From NCBI RefSeq assembly GCF_000803065.1, contig NZ_JSXI01000048.1:39861-103860 (forward strand): a DNA stretch of 64,000 bases, written 5' to 3'. Origin of the DNA: Sphingomonas sp. ERG5 (GTDB taxonomy: Bacteria > Pseudomonadota > Alphaproteobacteria > Sphingomonadales > Sphingomonadaceae). Position numbers and translations under genes: made by a program. This document shows positions 1-8,268 of this stretch, piece by piece. The notes under the pieces are model-generated. The model saw only the letters and a list, made by a program, of their open reading frames with translations. It did not search any database and was not told the DNA's origin. Within the stretch, counting starts at the first letter, position 1; every line of letters begins with the position of its first letter.

Positions 1-375
1 CCCGATCTTATGGCCGGCGGTCAGCTGGCTGCATGACGCCTAAGACAATGATTGCATCCATCCGCCCCGCTTGCCATTGTTATCCTGATCAGGATCATAT
101 TTTCAATATAGGATAATTGCAATAGGATTATTGCGCAGATTGATCCCATCTGGAGATTTGTCAACGCGAGTGGCAACACACCCAAAGCAAATGGATTGCA
201 GGAACGTTGCGGCCGATCGCCGGCACCTGCCGACACCCCAATAGCGTGTGGCAGCGAGACGCGAGGTTTGCGCGGGAACAAGCGGGAATTGGCGGCGCGC
301 GGCGCCTATGCGGTACGCGGCCAATCATTGGCCGGCACAAAGTCGCGTCGATCGTGAGAAACTTCAGCTTTGGGG
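1..375. other. Left-edge stretch without a convincing gene
   Basis: No open frame here has the codon character or motifs of a real protein. The stretch holds an AT-rich pocket (about 65-145) with a palindrome and short direct repeats, and a palindrome at 318-334 (CGGCCAAT, one base, ATTGGCCG) downstream of the XRE-cupin gene, which could act as its transcript end although no T-run follows. The window edge may cut off a gene lying to the left. Confidence 0.5.
82..136. promoter_or_regulatory. AT-rich region with palindrome and AGGAT direct repeats
   Basis: ATCCTGATCAGGAT at 82-95 is a perfect 14-base palindrome. It is followed by AGGAT motifs spaced about one helical turn or two apart (AGGATCAT, AGGATAAT, AGGATTAT). 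In an otherwise GC-rich sequence this looks like a promoter/operator region, perhaps for a gene to the left of the window; its target is not visible. Confidence 0.3.
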
Positions 376-1044
376 CTAATCTTCGCCATCGATCGGGTGA
401 AGCGCCGATTTCAGGTCAGCCTGGTTGGCGGAGCATACGGAAAGAATACGGCAAGGGCCTTCGCCAACAGCCACATATCCATGCCCCATCGCGCCATCGA
501 AATAAATCGAATCCCCGGTGTTGAGCAGCGACGGCGCGTAGAGATCGCAGTAGAATTCGCACTGCCCTTCAAGGACGAGAGCATATTCCTCACCAGGATG
601 GCGCATCAGTTCGCCAAAATCCTCGATCGACCGCACCTTGATATCAATGATCATCGGATTGAGCGTTTTGTGAAGCAAGTCAGCGGACGGATAGACATAA
701 TTATACGTCGCGGTGCGAATCGAAGGCCCCTCGCCCGCCAGCGTGATGCTGCGGCGCCCCGTGGCCGCCCGGCGCACGGCAGGAGGCGCCGCCGCCGTTG
801 AAAAGAGCCTGGTTATATCGATGTCGAGCCCGCGGCTGATGCGCAGCAACTTCTCATAGCTGAGCGACATCTTGCCGGTTTCAGCCTTGGAAAGCGTGGA
901 AACGGGCATGCCGGTGCGTTGACTGACGTCAGCGAGCGTCAGGCCAAGTTCCTTGCGGATCTCGCGCAAGACCGCCCCCGGATTGTCCTCCGCGAACGCT
1001 CGTGAATCTTCGGCCGATGATTCACGAAGACTGCCAGGCCGCAT
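376..1044 (-). CDS. XRE-family regulator with C-terminal cupin domain
   Basis: 222-residue predicted DNA-binding transcription factor. After a short N-terminal tail, a helix-turn-helix of the XRE type is seen (LGLTLADVSQRTGMPVSTLS), followed by a linker and a C-terminal cupin barrel (HPGEEYALVLEGQCEFY, GDSIYFDGAMGHGY). This architecture is typical of small-molecule-responsive repressors/activators of catabolic or stress genes. The ATG at 1044 is preferred because AAAGGA lies 5 bases upstream; a frame extension to a TTG at 1071 lacks such a site. It is divergent from the beta-lactamase-like operon starting at 1270, so it is a plausible but unproven regulator of that operon. The effector is unknown. 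Confidence 0.85.
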   Translation of the reverse strand: MRPGSLRESSAEDSRAFAEDNPGAVLREIRKELGLTLADVSQRTGMPVSTLSKAETGKMSLSYEKLLRISRGLDIDITRLFSTAAAPPAVRRAATGRRSITLAGEGPSIRTATYNYVYPSADLLHKTLNPMIIDIKVRSIEDFGELMRHPGEEYALVLEGQCEFYCDLYAPSLLNTGDSIYFDGAMGHGYVAVGEGPCRILSVCSANQADLKSALHPIDGED

Positions 1045-1180
1045 TTCGGTCCTTTCACGCGATTTTCTCAATTAGCACATTTGGGTATCACTGTTATCGC
1101 ACGGGAAAAACCCGGAAAAACATCCAAGTCGTGAAGAGTGACGCCTTACGCTCGTCAAGATCGCCCAATCAGGACAACAG

Positions 1181-1208
1181 TTGACAAATTGGAGAAATTT
1201 GAAAGGAT
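1181..1208 (+). promoter_or_regulatory. Candidate promoter of the beta-lactamase-like operon
   Basis: A perfect -35 hexamer TTGACA at 1181-1186 is followed after 16 bases by AAGGAT (1203-1208), a weak -10 match. It lies about 60 bases upstream of the start codon at 1270, between the divergent XRE-cupin gene and the operon. The -10 assignment is uncertain. Confidence 0.35.
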
Positions 1209-1269
1209 CACTCAATCGGCGGGACGGATCGCGTCAATCCTCCATTCAAGCATCTTTGAAAGGGTCTTC

Positions 1270-2295
1270 ATGAAACGGCTGCCTCTCTCCGTGAAAACCG
1301 CGCTGGCGCTTCTGATCGGCGCGCCTTTGCTCCTTTCCCCTGCCCTGGCTGCACCCAATGCGGCGGCAACGGCGGACGCCAAGGCGCGGTTGACGGCTGA
1401 ATTCGCGCGCCTGGCCAAGCAGACCGATGGCACGGTGGGCGTCGCCGTCCAGCGCGTGGACGGAAATGCCCGGACAACACTGAACGGCGGCACGAATTTT
1501 CCCATGGCCAGCACTTTCAAGATCGCCGTGGCCGGGACGATCCTTGCCCGGATCGACAAGGGCGAGCTGACGCTCGACCAGATGATCGCGGTAGACCCTG
1601 CCGTTATCGTGGAGTCCGAGGGGATCGCCGAGCAGACGCCGCATCCCGGCGTATCGCTGTCGATTCATAATCTGCTCGAGCTCATGCTGACGCGCAGCGA
1701 CAACACCGCGACCGACGTGCTGACAGCACTTGCGGGTAGCCCGGTGGCCGTGACGGCCTGGGTTCGCAAGCTTGGCGTGACCGGTCAGCAGATCGATGCC
1801 GATACCGCTCATATAATCTATCGCGCCTTTGATATTCCGCCGGGGTCGGGCACCTTTGCGCAACAGATCGAAGCCGCTTTCGCAGCAGATCCCGCGAAGC
1901 GCGATCGGGACGTCAACGGGAAGCCGAACAAATCCTTCAATGACGACCCGCGCGACAGTTCGACCCCGGAAGCGATGCTCGACCTGCTGCTGAAGATCCA
2001 GTCGGGCAAGGCGCTCAGCGCCACCAGCACCAAGGCGCTGCTCGACATCATGGAGCGCTGTCACACGGGGGAGGCGCGGCTCAAGGGGCGGCTGCCGCTC
2101 GGGACCGTGGTCGCGCACAAGACCGGCACGCTGATGAGCATTGCCAATGATGTGGGGCTGGTCACGCTGCCGGACGGGAGCAAGTTCGCCATCGCCGTCT
2201 TTGTCAAAGGAGATACCAAGGGCACCGCCGTACAGGAACGGGTGATCGCCGATATTGCGCGCGCGGCCTATGATTATTTCCAGCTGGTCGGCTGA
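1270..2295 (+). CDS. Class A beta-lactamase-like serine hydrolase, atypical omega loop
   Basis: 341-residue exported protein of the class A beta-lactamase/DD-peptidase fold. The ATG at 1270 begins a classical signal peptide (MKRLPLSVKTALALLIGAP, cleavage after ALA near residue 27); the frame is open upstream but without export sequence. Catalytic motifs are S81-T-F-K84, S143-D-N145 and K284-T-G286. The distance from SDN to KTG is about 37 residues longer than in TEM-type enzymes, and the omega-loop general base (Glu166 in class A numbering) has no obvious equivalent: the ExxLN position before DPRD reads NGKPN. Periplasmic beta-lactam hydrolysis is therefore not assured; a slow penicillin-binding or peptidase-like activity is an alternative. 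The downstream serine hydrolase-VanX fusion begins 4 bases after the stop, with GAGG overlapping this stop, so the two are one operon. Confidence 0.88.
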   Translation: MKRLPLSVKTALALLIGAPLLLSPALAAPNAAATADAKARLTAEFARLAKQTDGTVGVAVQRVDGNARTTLNGGTNFPMASTFKIAVAGTILARIDKGELTLDQMIAVDPAVIVESEGIAEQTPHPGVSLSIHNLLELMLTRSDNTATDVLTALAGSPVAVTAWVRKLGVTGQQIDADTAHIIYRAFDIPPGSGTFAQQIEAAFAADPAKRDRDVNGKPNKSFNDDPRDSSTPEAMLDLLLKIQSGKALSATSTKALLDIMERCHTGEARLKGRLPLGTVVAHKTGTLMSIANDVGLVTLPDGSKFAIAVFVKGDTKGTAVQERVIADIARAAYDYFQLVG

Positions 2296-2299
2296 GGTC

Positions 2300-4660
2300 A
2301 TGATCCGGCGCCTCCCCATCCTGCTGACGGTGATCGTTGCGGTCGCCAGTCCGGCCGCGGCTCAATCCAGCCCTGTAGCGACACCCGCCCCGGCCATCGC
2401 CGCGGCGGCGCGCTCCATCGACGCCGCCGCGAGCGCCGAGCTCAAGGACAAGGCGATCCCGTCGATCGCCGTCGCGCTGGTCGACAGGACGGGGGTGATC
2501 TGGTCGGCGGCCTGGGGCAGTGCCGATGCGGCGGGCACCCGGCCAGCAACGCCCGCCACGATATATCGCGCGGGATCGGTGAGCAAATTGTTCACCGATG
2601 TCGCGGTGATGAAACTGGTCGAACAGGGCAAGCTCGATCTCGATGCGCCGGTGACGCGCTATTTGCCGGAATTCGCACCGCATAATCCCTTCGGCGTCGC
2701 GATCACGCTGCGGCAGTTGATGACTCATCGCAGTGGCCTGGTCCGCGAACCGCCGCGCGGGAGCTATTTCGATGCCACGCCCAAGGGGCAGGCCGATACC
2801 GTATCCAGCCTCAATGGCACGACGCTGGTCGCGGCCCCCGGGACAGTGACGAAATATTCCAATGCCGGCATCGCCGTGGTGGGCGAAGTGGTCGCGCGTG
2901 TGGCCGGCATGGCTTATGAAGACGCGGTCCGAAGCCTGGTGCTCGCACCGCTCGGCATGCAGGCGAGCAGTTTCGTGCGAGCCGACCTCAAGAGCCCGGT
3001 CGCCTATGCGCAAATGGCGTCGTTCGATGGCGGTCGATCGGCCGCCCCGGCACTCGATCTCGGGACGTCAGCCGCGGGCAATCTCTACACCAATGTCGGC
3101 GATCTTGGCGTGTTCGTCACGTCGATGCTGAACGCCGGCGCCTTGCCTGGCGGCAAAGGCGCCCTGCTTCGGGAAAACAGCCTGACGGAGATGTGGCGGG
3201 CGCAATATCCGGCCGAGCCCGGCGCGCGCAGCTTCGGCCTTGGCTTCGCGCTGGGGACGCTCGATGGCCAGCGCACCGTCGGACATGGCGGCGCGGTCTA
3301 TGGCCATACCACCGATGTCCGCTTCATGCCCGATGCGGGAATCGGCGTGGTCGTTTTCAGCACGGTGGACGCCGGGCCGACGATGCAGCGCATCGGCACC
3401 TTCGCGTTGCGCAGCCTGCTTGCCGCACGCGATGGAAAGGCGCTCCCGCACTGGGTGCAGACCCAGCGGATAGCGGGCAGCGAAGCAACTGCGAAGTCCG
3501 GCCGTTTCGTGAACGGCGGCGACAGCGTCAATGTTCGGGTTTTCGACGGCGGACTGGTGCTCGACGGCCCGGAAGTGGCCGCCGAAGTGCGGCAGGCCGA
3601 CGGGCATTATTATCTGGATGACGCGCAATATTTCAGCGATGCGGTGGCGTTCGCGGCGGACGCAAGCTGGGTCGAACTCGCCGGCAAGCGTTATGCGCGT
3701 GCGACCTGGTCGCGGCCGGCGAAGCCGGATGCCGAACTGGCGAGTCTGATCGGCGAATATGGCTGGGACCATAATATCCTGCGCATCTTCCAGCGCGACG
3801 GCAAACCCTATGCCCGGATCGAATGGGTCGACTGGCTGCCGCTGCAGCGCCGGGAAGCCGATCTTTATGCCTTTCCGGAGACGCACGGCCTTTATCCGCT
3901 TGAGTCGCTCCGGTTCGAACGGGCCCCCTCCGCCAAGGTGACCGCCGCGCTTCTCGGCGCGATCCGATTTCCTCGGCGCGACTTTGGCGCGGAAGCGGAA
4001 GCCGCAGTCCGATCGGTCATGAATACCGGCATGGACAGTTTGCGCGCCACCGCGCGGGCGGCCACGCCGCCGGTTGAAACCGGCACGTTCAAGACGTCGA
4101 ACCTGGTGGCGCTCACCAGCATCGAACCGCGCATTCGCCTCGACGTGCGCTATGCCGCCACCAACAATTTCATGGGTCAGAAAATCTATGAGCAGGTCGG
4201 CGCGTTCATGCAGCGCCCGGCGGCCGAAGCGGTCGGACGGATCCACCGCGCGCTCGCCACGCAGGGCTTCGGCCTGATGATCCATGACGCCTATCGCCCC
4301 TGGTACGTCACCAAGATGTTCTGGGATGCGACGCCGCCGGCCAATCGGGTCTTCGTGGCGGATCCCACGCAGGGATCCCGCCACAATCGCGGCGCGGCGG
4401 TCGATCTCACCATGTTCGATCTCAAAACAGGTGCGCCGATGGTGACGACCGGCCGCTATGACGAATTCTCCAGCCGGTCCTATTCCAATTATGTCGGCGG
4501 GAGCGATGAGCAGAGATGGCTGCGCGAGGTGCTGCGCACCGCGATGGAGCGCAACGGGTTCACCGTCTATTCGCAGGAATGGTGGCATTTCGACCTGGTC
4601 GGCTGGCAGGATTATCCGATCGGCAATCGGACGTTCCAGGACCTTGCCGCGCCGCACTAA
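2300..4660 (+). CDS. Fusion: AmpC-family serine hydrolase + VanX-type D-Ala-D-Ala dipeptidase
   Basis: 786-residue exported two-enzyme fusion. Residues 1-22 form a signal peptide (ending AAAQ). Residues about 30-375 are a class C beta-lactamase family hydrolase: S93-V-S-K96, Y186-S-N188 and H329-G-G331 in place of KTG, as in esterase/peptidase members of the family. Residues about 390-580 resemble the beta-barrel domain that often follows such hydrolases. Residues about 596-786 are a peptidase M15D (VanX/DdpX) domain with every key residue: substrate Arg in DAYRPW, Zn ligands H695 and D702 (SRHNRGAAVD), catalytic E760 and ligand H763 (EWWHFD). The ATG at 2300 is chosen for its signal peptide. 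No vanH or vanA ligase is nearby, so muropeptide/D-Ala-D-Ala turnover is more likely than glycopeptide resistance. The two domains could act on D-Ala-D-Ala ends in sequence in the periplasm; that coupling is inference. Confidence 0.92.
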   Translation: MIRRLPILLTVIVAVASPAAAQSSPVATPAPAIAAAARSIDAAASAELKDKAIPSIAVALVDRTGVIWSAAWGSADAAGTRPATPATIYRAGSVSKLFTDVAVMKLVEQGKLDLDAPVTRYLPEFAPHNPFGVAITLRQLMTHRSGLVREPPRGSYFDATPKGQADTVSSLNGTTLVAAPGTVTKYSNAGIAVVGEVVARVAGMAYEDAVRSLVLAPLGMQASSFVRADLKSPVAYAQMASFDGGRSAAPALDLGTSAAGNLYTNVGDLGVFVTSMLNAGALPGGKGALLRENSLTEMWRAQYPAEPGARSFGLGFALGTLDGQRTVGHGGAVYGHTTDVRFMPDAGIGVVVFSTVDAGPTMQRIGTFALRSLLAARDGKALPHWVQTQRIAGSEATAKSGRFVNGGDSVNVRVFDGGLVLDGPEVAAEVRQADGHYYLDDAQYFSDAVAFAADASWVELAGKRYARATWSRPAKPDAELASLIGEYGWDHNILRIFQRDGKPYARIEWVDWLPLQRREADLYAFPETHGLYPLESLRFERAPSAKVTAALLGAIRFPRRDFGAEAEAAVRSVMNTGMDSLRATARAATPPVETGTFKTSNLVALTSIEPRIRLDVRYAATNNFMGQKIYEQVGAFMQRPAAEAVGRIHRALATQGFGLMIHDAYRPWYVTKMFWDATPPANRVFVADPTQGSRHNRGAAVDLTMFDLKTGAPMVTTGRYDEFSSRSYSNYVGGSDEQRWLREVLRTAMERNGFTVYSQEWWHFDLVGWQDYPIGNRTFQDLAAPH

Positions 4661-4702
4661 AGAGGGTTCGAGCTGAGGCGCTCCCCCTTCTTGCGGACGG
4701 TG

Positions 4703-4725
4703 CTTCGACAAGCTCCGCACGAACG
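4703..4725. repeat. Degenerate half of the extragenic palindrome seen at 24254-24320
   Basis: The sequence beginning CTTCGACAAGCTC and ending CGAACG is a diverged single arm of the inverted-repeat unit found intact at 24254-24320. It lies in the 227-base gap between the VanX fusion and the alpha/beta hydrolase, where nothing else is evident apart from the hydrolase ribosome-binding site. Confidence 0.5.
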
Positions 4726-4887
4726 AAGGAAGAGCGTTTCCGCCCAAACCGACTGCACTCCATGAGGGCATATCGACCAGCGCGCGAAGCCGGTCACATT
4801 TCGTCATCTCTTGAAACGCCGAGGTTATCCGGGCGCATCGCCCGACCGCTAGTCTGACTGCAATCCAACCAATGGAGAGCAACCGAC

Positions 4888-6210
4888 ATGGCAGCGCTGA
4901 TCGAACGCAGAAGGCTTCTCCAGGCCGCGGGGCTTGCGGCGGCGCTGTTCCATGCCGATCGCGGCGCCATCTCGGCGCTGGGGCGGCAAGCATTGAAGGA
5001 TCCGCGAGCGCCCTGGTACGATCTGGGGCTGTTCGGGGACGCAGTGATGAACAGTCAGCTCCTGCATGCTCTTGGCGGCACCTATTCGGGCAGCGCCGAC
5101 ATTGGCGAAGTGCTCGACACCGGCGTTCGGATCGACGGCGCCGACGCGTGGAGCTGGCCGCGCGAATGGCTGAAGACGGCCGAGCGCGTCGAGAAAATGG
5201 CCCAGGCGAGCGAACAGGAAGACCGGCGAGTGAGCGCGGGCAAAGCCTATTTGCGCGCCGCCACCTATTATCGCCAGGTGGTCATCCACCATCCGGAGCC
5301 CGCTGATCCAAGCAATCGCGACGCCGCCCAGCGGTCGTCCGGCGCATATCGGCAGGCGGTACGCCTATTGCGCTGGCCGGCACAGCCGATTCAGGTGCCG
5401 TATGAGCAGACGACCCTGCCCGGCTATTTTCTGCGCTCGCCGCGAGCGCGGGGCGATGCGCCGCTGATCATCCTGCAACAGGGTCGCGACGCCTGGCCGG
5501 AAGCGGGCAAGCATATTTGCGACGATGCGATCGAGCGCGGCTATCATGTCCTGTTCGTGCACTGCCCGGGCCAGGGCATGGCGCTGCGCGCGCAAGGCCT
5601 GCCGTTCCGCCACGACTGGGAACGCGTCGTCACCCCGATGATCGACTTTGCCGAGCGCATCGCGGGCGTGGACCGGAAGCGGATCGCGTTGCTCGGCTGG
5701 AGCATGGGCGGCGCGCTCACGCCTCGCGCTGCCGCATTCGAGCATCGCATCAAACTGCTCGTCGCCAATCCCGGCGTGCTCGACTGGGGGGCCGCGACCT
5801 TTCAGCAGCTGGAGCTCCATATTCCCGAATTGCTGCCGCTGCTGGACAGCGACCCCGCACGCTTCGACCGCGAGATATATGCACTGATGGAGCAGCAGCA
5901 GCTCATTCGCTGGTTCATGCGCGACGCCATGGCCAAACATGGCGTCCGATCGCCATCGGCTTTGCTGATCGAACTCAGGAGATATTCCAATGTCAGCTCG
6001 GTCGCCAAGATCAAGGCGCGCACCCTGGTGATGGACGGTAGCGGCGAAAACACCAGCGTCGGCCAGGCACGCCAGCTGTACGACGCGCTGCGCTGCCCCA
6101 AGACCTTCATGCTGTTCGACGCCGAGGATACCGGCCTGCTGCACTGCCAGGAAGGCGCGAGCGCGGTGAGCAACCATCGGTTGTTCGACTGGATCGACGA
6201 CTATATCTGA
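4888..6210 (+). CDS. Alpha/beta hydrolase with Tat-like leader
   Basis: 440-residue alpha/beta-hydrolase. The N-terminus carries ERRRLLQAAGLAAALF, reminiscent of a Tat signal though without the canonical second-position S/T-R-R. The hydrolase core has the nucleophile elbow GWSMGG (about residue 270), an oxyanion region near the strand PLIILQQG, and a late Asp (VMDGSGENT) and His (DTGLLHCQEG). An N-terminal helical region of about 150 residues precedes the core, as in the FrsA/2,6-dihydropseudooxynicotine-hydrolase branch, which cleave C-C or ester bonds; the actual substrate is unknown. GGAGAG at about 4873 serves as ribosome-binding site. It may be transcribed separately from the upstream fusion gene, given the 227-base gap. 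Confidence 0.8.
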   Translation: MAALIERRRLLQAAGLAAALFHADRGAISALGRQALKDPRAPWYDLGLFGDAVMNSQLLHALGGTYSGSADIGEVLDTGVRIDGADAWSWPREWLKTAERVEKMAQASEQEDRRVSAGKAYLRAATYYRQVVIHHPEPADPSNRDAAQRSSGAYRQAVRLLRWPAQPIQVPYEQTTLPGYFLRSPRARGDAPLIILQQGRDAWPEAGKHICDDAIERGYHVLFVHCPGQGMALRAQGLPFRHDWERVVTPMIDFAERIAGVDRKRIALLGWSMGGALTPRAAAFEHRIKLLVANPGVLDWGAATFQQLELHIPELLPLLDSDPARFDREIYALMEQQQLIRWFMRDAMAKHGVRSPSALLIELRRYSNVSSVAKIKARTLVMDGSGENTSVGQARQLYDALRCPKTFMLFDAEDTGLLHCQEGASAVSNHRLFDWIDDYI

Positions 6211-6223
6211 GCGTCCGACCGCC

Positions 6224-7765
6224 CTAGCGTGGCTGGTAGCGAATGCTGGCCTGTCCATAGGCCTGCACCGGCATGAACAACCCCTCCCCGGTGACTTTCA
6301 GTGTCCCGTTCGTCACCGTCGACACCGTGGCGGCGAACACGAAATCGCCTTCGCGATGGCCGGCGATCGCCTTGCGTGCCGCAACCAGCACCTTTTCATA
6401 ATCGCCGCCAAAGTCATGCGTCAGCGACGTACGGATTCTCTCCAGCACCACCGGATCCTCGAACAGCGAGAAAAGGAGGTTCACGGCGCGACTGTCGGTT
6501 TGTCCTGCGATCTTCAGGTCGCGAACCGCGACCCGCTGCGAGTTCGGCTCATTGAACGGCGTGGCCGACAGCCAGATCTCGCCGCTGGTGGCAGCGCGCA
6601 GACCGCCGCGTTGCTGGACCTTCGCCTGAATACCCACAGCCATGCGCTCGCCATCAGTGGCATAGATCGTCACCTTGCCGAATTCCGCATCGACGGGGCC
6701 AATACCGGTCAGCGTGATGCCTTTCTTCGCCAGCTTGCCAAGCGTACGCTCGACCACCGGCTCGAGCTGCACATAGTCCGCGAGAACCGGGATGAAGAAG
6801 CGCAACCCCTTCGCGCCAGGCCGGGGCGAAGGGGGCGGCAATGCGGTCGGCGTCGCAGGGGATGGACGATCGCCCACGAATGTTTCGGTCAGCGCTTCCG
6901 CCGCGAGCGTCATCTCGAGCTTGCGGCCAACGACGCGATATCCGTCGAAACCCAATTCGCGCGGCGTGACGCGCATCCACACCGGTGGCCGCTCGCGGTT
7001 GAGCAGGATCGACGCGAAGCCTTGTTTCCACAGGCCCTGGAGGCGGTCGCGCATGCGGAGCTTGGCGAGTTCCTTCGGCAAATCCTGCTCGAGCTTCGCG
7101 ACGACCGACTTCAGCTTGGCGTCAGCCTTGCTGGTGAAGCGGATTCGCTGGCCGAGAAAGTCGATGCCGGGCGGATCGGTCCAGTCATAATCGATCTGGA
7201 CCTTGGCGGCGGGAGACCAGGTGCGATCGACCGATAGTTTCGCTTGTGCCCGCACGATCGCGGCACCGGTCGCGGTCTTCTGCTTGATGATGCCGCCGAC
7301 ATTCTTCGCGCTGATCGCCGCCCGGATCGGCATGGTGATCTTCAGCACCTTGCCGCTGCCGCTCAGGCTGATGCGGCCGCGCGTCACTTGCCCGGCGATC
7401 CGGCAATGCAAGGTCGGCGTGACCTTCAGTTTCTTGCCGAAGACCTTCAGCCGCTGAGCCGGCACGCATTGCGGCACGAACTCGTCGATCCGCCACAAAA
7501 TCTGCGGCGTTTGCCGGTTAAGGCCCGCTTCGAGATCGGCGAGATTGACCGTGATCGGAACGACGATCGTCGATGTCTGCTGCGGCAATGCCGCCGGCGA
7601 CTGATTTTTCGGAGGCGCCGGATTACCCGTCGTCTTGTTGCAGGATGTCGATAGCAATGTGACGCCCAGCAGCAGCGCGGGTTTCCACAAAAGTCGATGC
7701 AGAAATCGGGACAGCGACGCGATCGCTCGATAACGGCCGGCACCGGGATTCCAAGTATCAATCAT
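6224..7765 (-). CDS. DUF4403 family protein, probable lipoprotein
   Basis: 513-residue protein of the DUF4403 family. An N-terminal hydrophobic segment ends in TLLSTSCNK, a weak lipobox with Cys, followed by a Pro/Gln-rich linker; the rest is beta-rich with the family's repeated pattern (PITVNLADLEAGLNRQTP, LRFFIPVLADYVQLEP, VQAYGQASIRYQP). DUF4403 proteins resemble tubular lipid-binding folds and are presumed to sit in the envelope; no biochemical role is established. It is convergent with the hydrolase ending at 6210, and its start is 75 bases from the OsmC gene end. Confidence 0.85.
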   Translation of the reverse strand: MIDTWNPGAGRYRAIASLSRFLHRLLWKPALLLGVTLLSTSCNKTTGNPAPPKNQSPAALPQQTSTIVVPITVNLADLEAGLNRQTPQILWRIDEFVPQCVPAQRLKVFGKKLKVTPTLHCRIAGQVTRGRISLSGSGKVLKITMPIRAAISAKNVGGIIKQKTATGAAIVRAQAKLSVDRTWSPAAKVQIDYDWTDPPGIDFLGQRIRFTSKADAKLKSVVAKLEQDLPKELAKLRMRDRLQGLWKQGFASILLNRERPPVWMRVTPRELGFDGYRVVGRKLEMTLAAEALTETFVGDRPSPATPTALPPPSPRPGAKGLRFFIPVLADYVQLEPVVERTLGKLAKKGITLTGIGPVDAEFGKVTIYATDGERMAVGIQAKVQQRGGLRAATSGEIWLSATPFNEPNSQRVAVRDLKIAGQTDSRAVNLLFSLFEDPVVLERIRTSLTHDFGGDYEKVLVAARKAIAGHREGDFVFAATVSTVTNGTLKVTGEGLFMPVQAYGQASIRYQPR

Positions 7766-7839
7766 GGATAGGTCGTGATCCTGCCGCTCTGCCCACCTGA
7801 GCCTATCGCATTACCGGCCCGGCATCCATGCCGCCGTCG

Positions 7840-8268
7840 CTATTCGGTTCGACCATCCAGCGTGACGATCGATGAGCCGTTTTCGAGCGTGCGATGCACC
7901 GGGCATTTCGCCGCGACGTCGAGCAAACGCAGATGCTGTTCCTCAGTCAGCGCGTCGCCCCGGATCATCACGGTCTTGCGGAAGATATCGACGCTGCCCG
8001 ATCGCCCTTCGACCGCACCCTTTTCATGCGTCACGTCCACCGCGACATGGTCCACCGGCCAGTGCCGCTGGCGTGCGAACCAGCGCACCGTCATCGCAGT
8101 ACATTCGCCCAGCGCCGCGGCCAGCAGTTGATAGGGCGACGGGCCGAGATCGGCGCCGCCCATCGCTTCGGGTTCATCCCCGACCAGGGCATGGCCGCCG
8201 GTTTCGATCCGGACGGAGAATGGGCTGTCACCAGTCTCGGTGACATGGACGCTGACAAGATCGCTCAT
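7840..8268 (-). CDS. OsmC/Ohr-family protein with both conserved cysteines
   Basis: 142-residue OsmC-family protein. The two redox cysteines of OsmC/Ohr thiol peroxidases are both present, C56 (ALGECTAM) and C122 (AAKCPVH), so organic hydroperoxide or fatty-acid hydroperoxide reduction in the cytoplasm is a reasonable expectation. The start at 8268 (MSDLVSVHV) overlaps the preceding reductase stop by four bases (ATGA), showing translational coupling; upstream in-frame sequence is Arg-rich and non-homologous. It is the last gene of the pirin-OsmC-FMN reductase-OsmC operon. Confidence 0.9.
   Translation of the reverse strand: MSDLVSVHVTETGDSPFSVRIETGGHALVGDEPEAMGGADLGPSPYQLLAAALGECTAMTVRWFARQRHWPVDHVAVDVTHEKGAVEGRSGSVDIFRKTVMIRGDALTEEQHLRLLDVAAKCPVHRTLENGSSIVTLDGRTE

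Noticed and set aside
1246..2319. Long minus-strand open frame opposite the beta-lactamase-like gene
   Set aside because: Composition is Arg/Gly/His-rich and no family is recognised; it is the mirror of GC-rich coding DNA.
2300..4660. Glycopeptide resistance cluster
   Set aside because: Only a VanX-type domain is present; no VanH, VanA/B ligase or VanRS genes are in the window.
3068..4993. 641-codon minus-strand open frame opposite the VanX fusion
   Set aside because: Complementary-strand artefact; the plus strand has full catalytic motifs across the same DNA.
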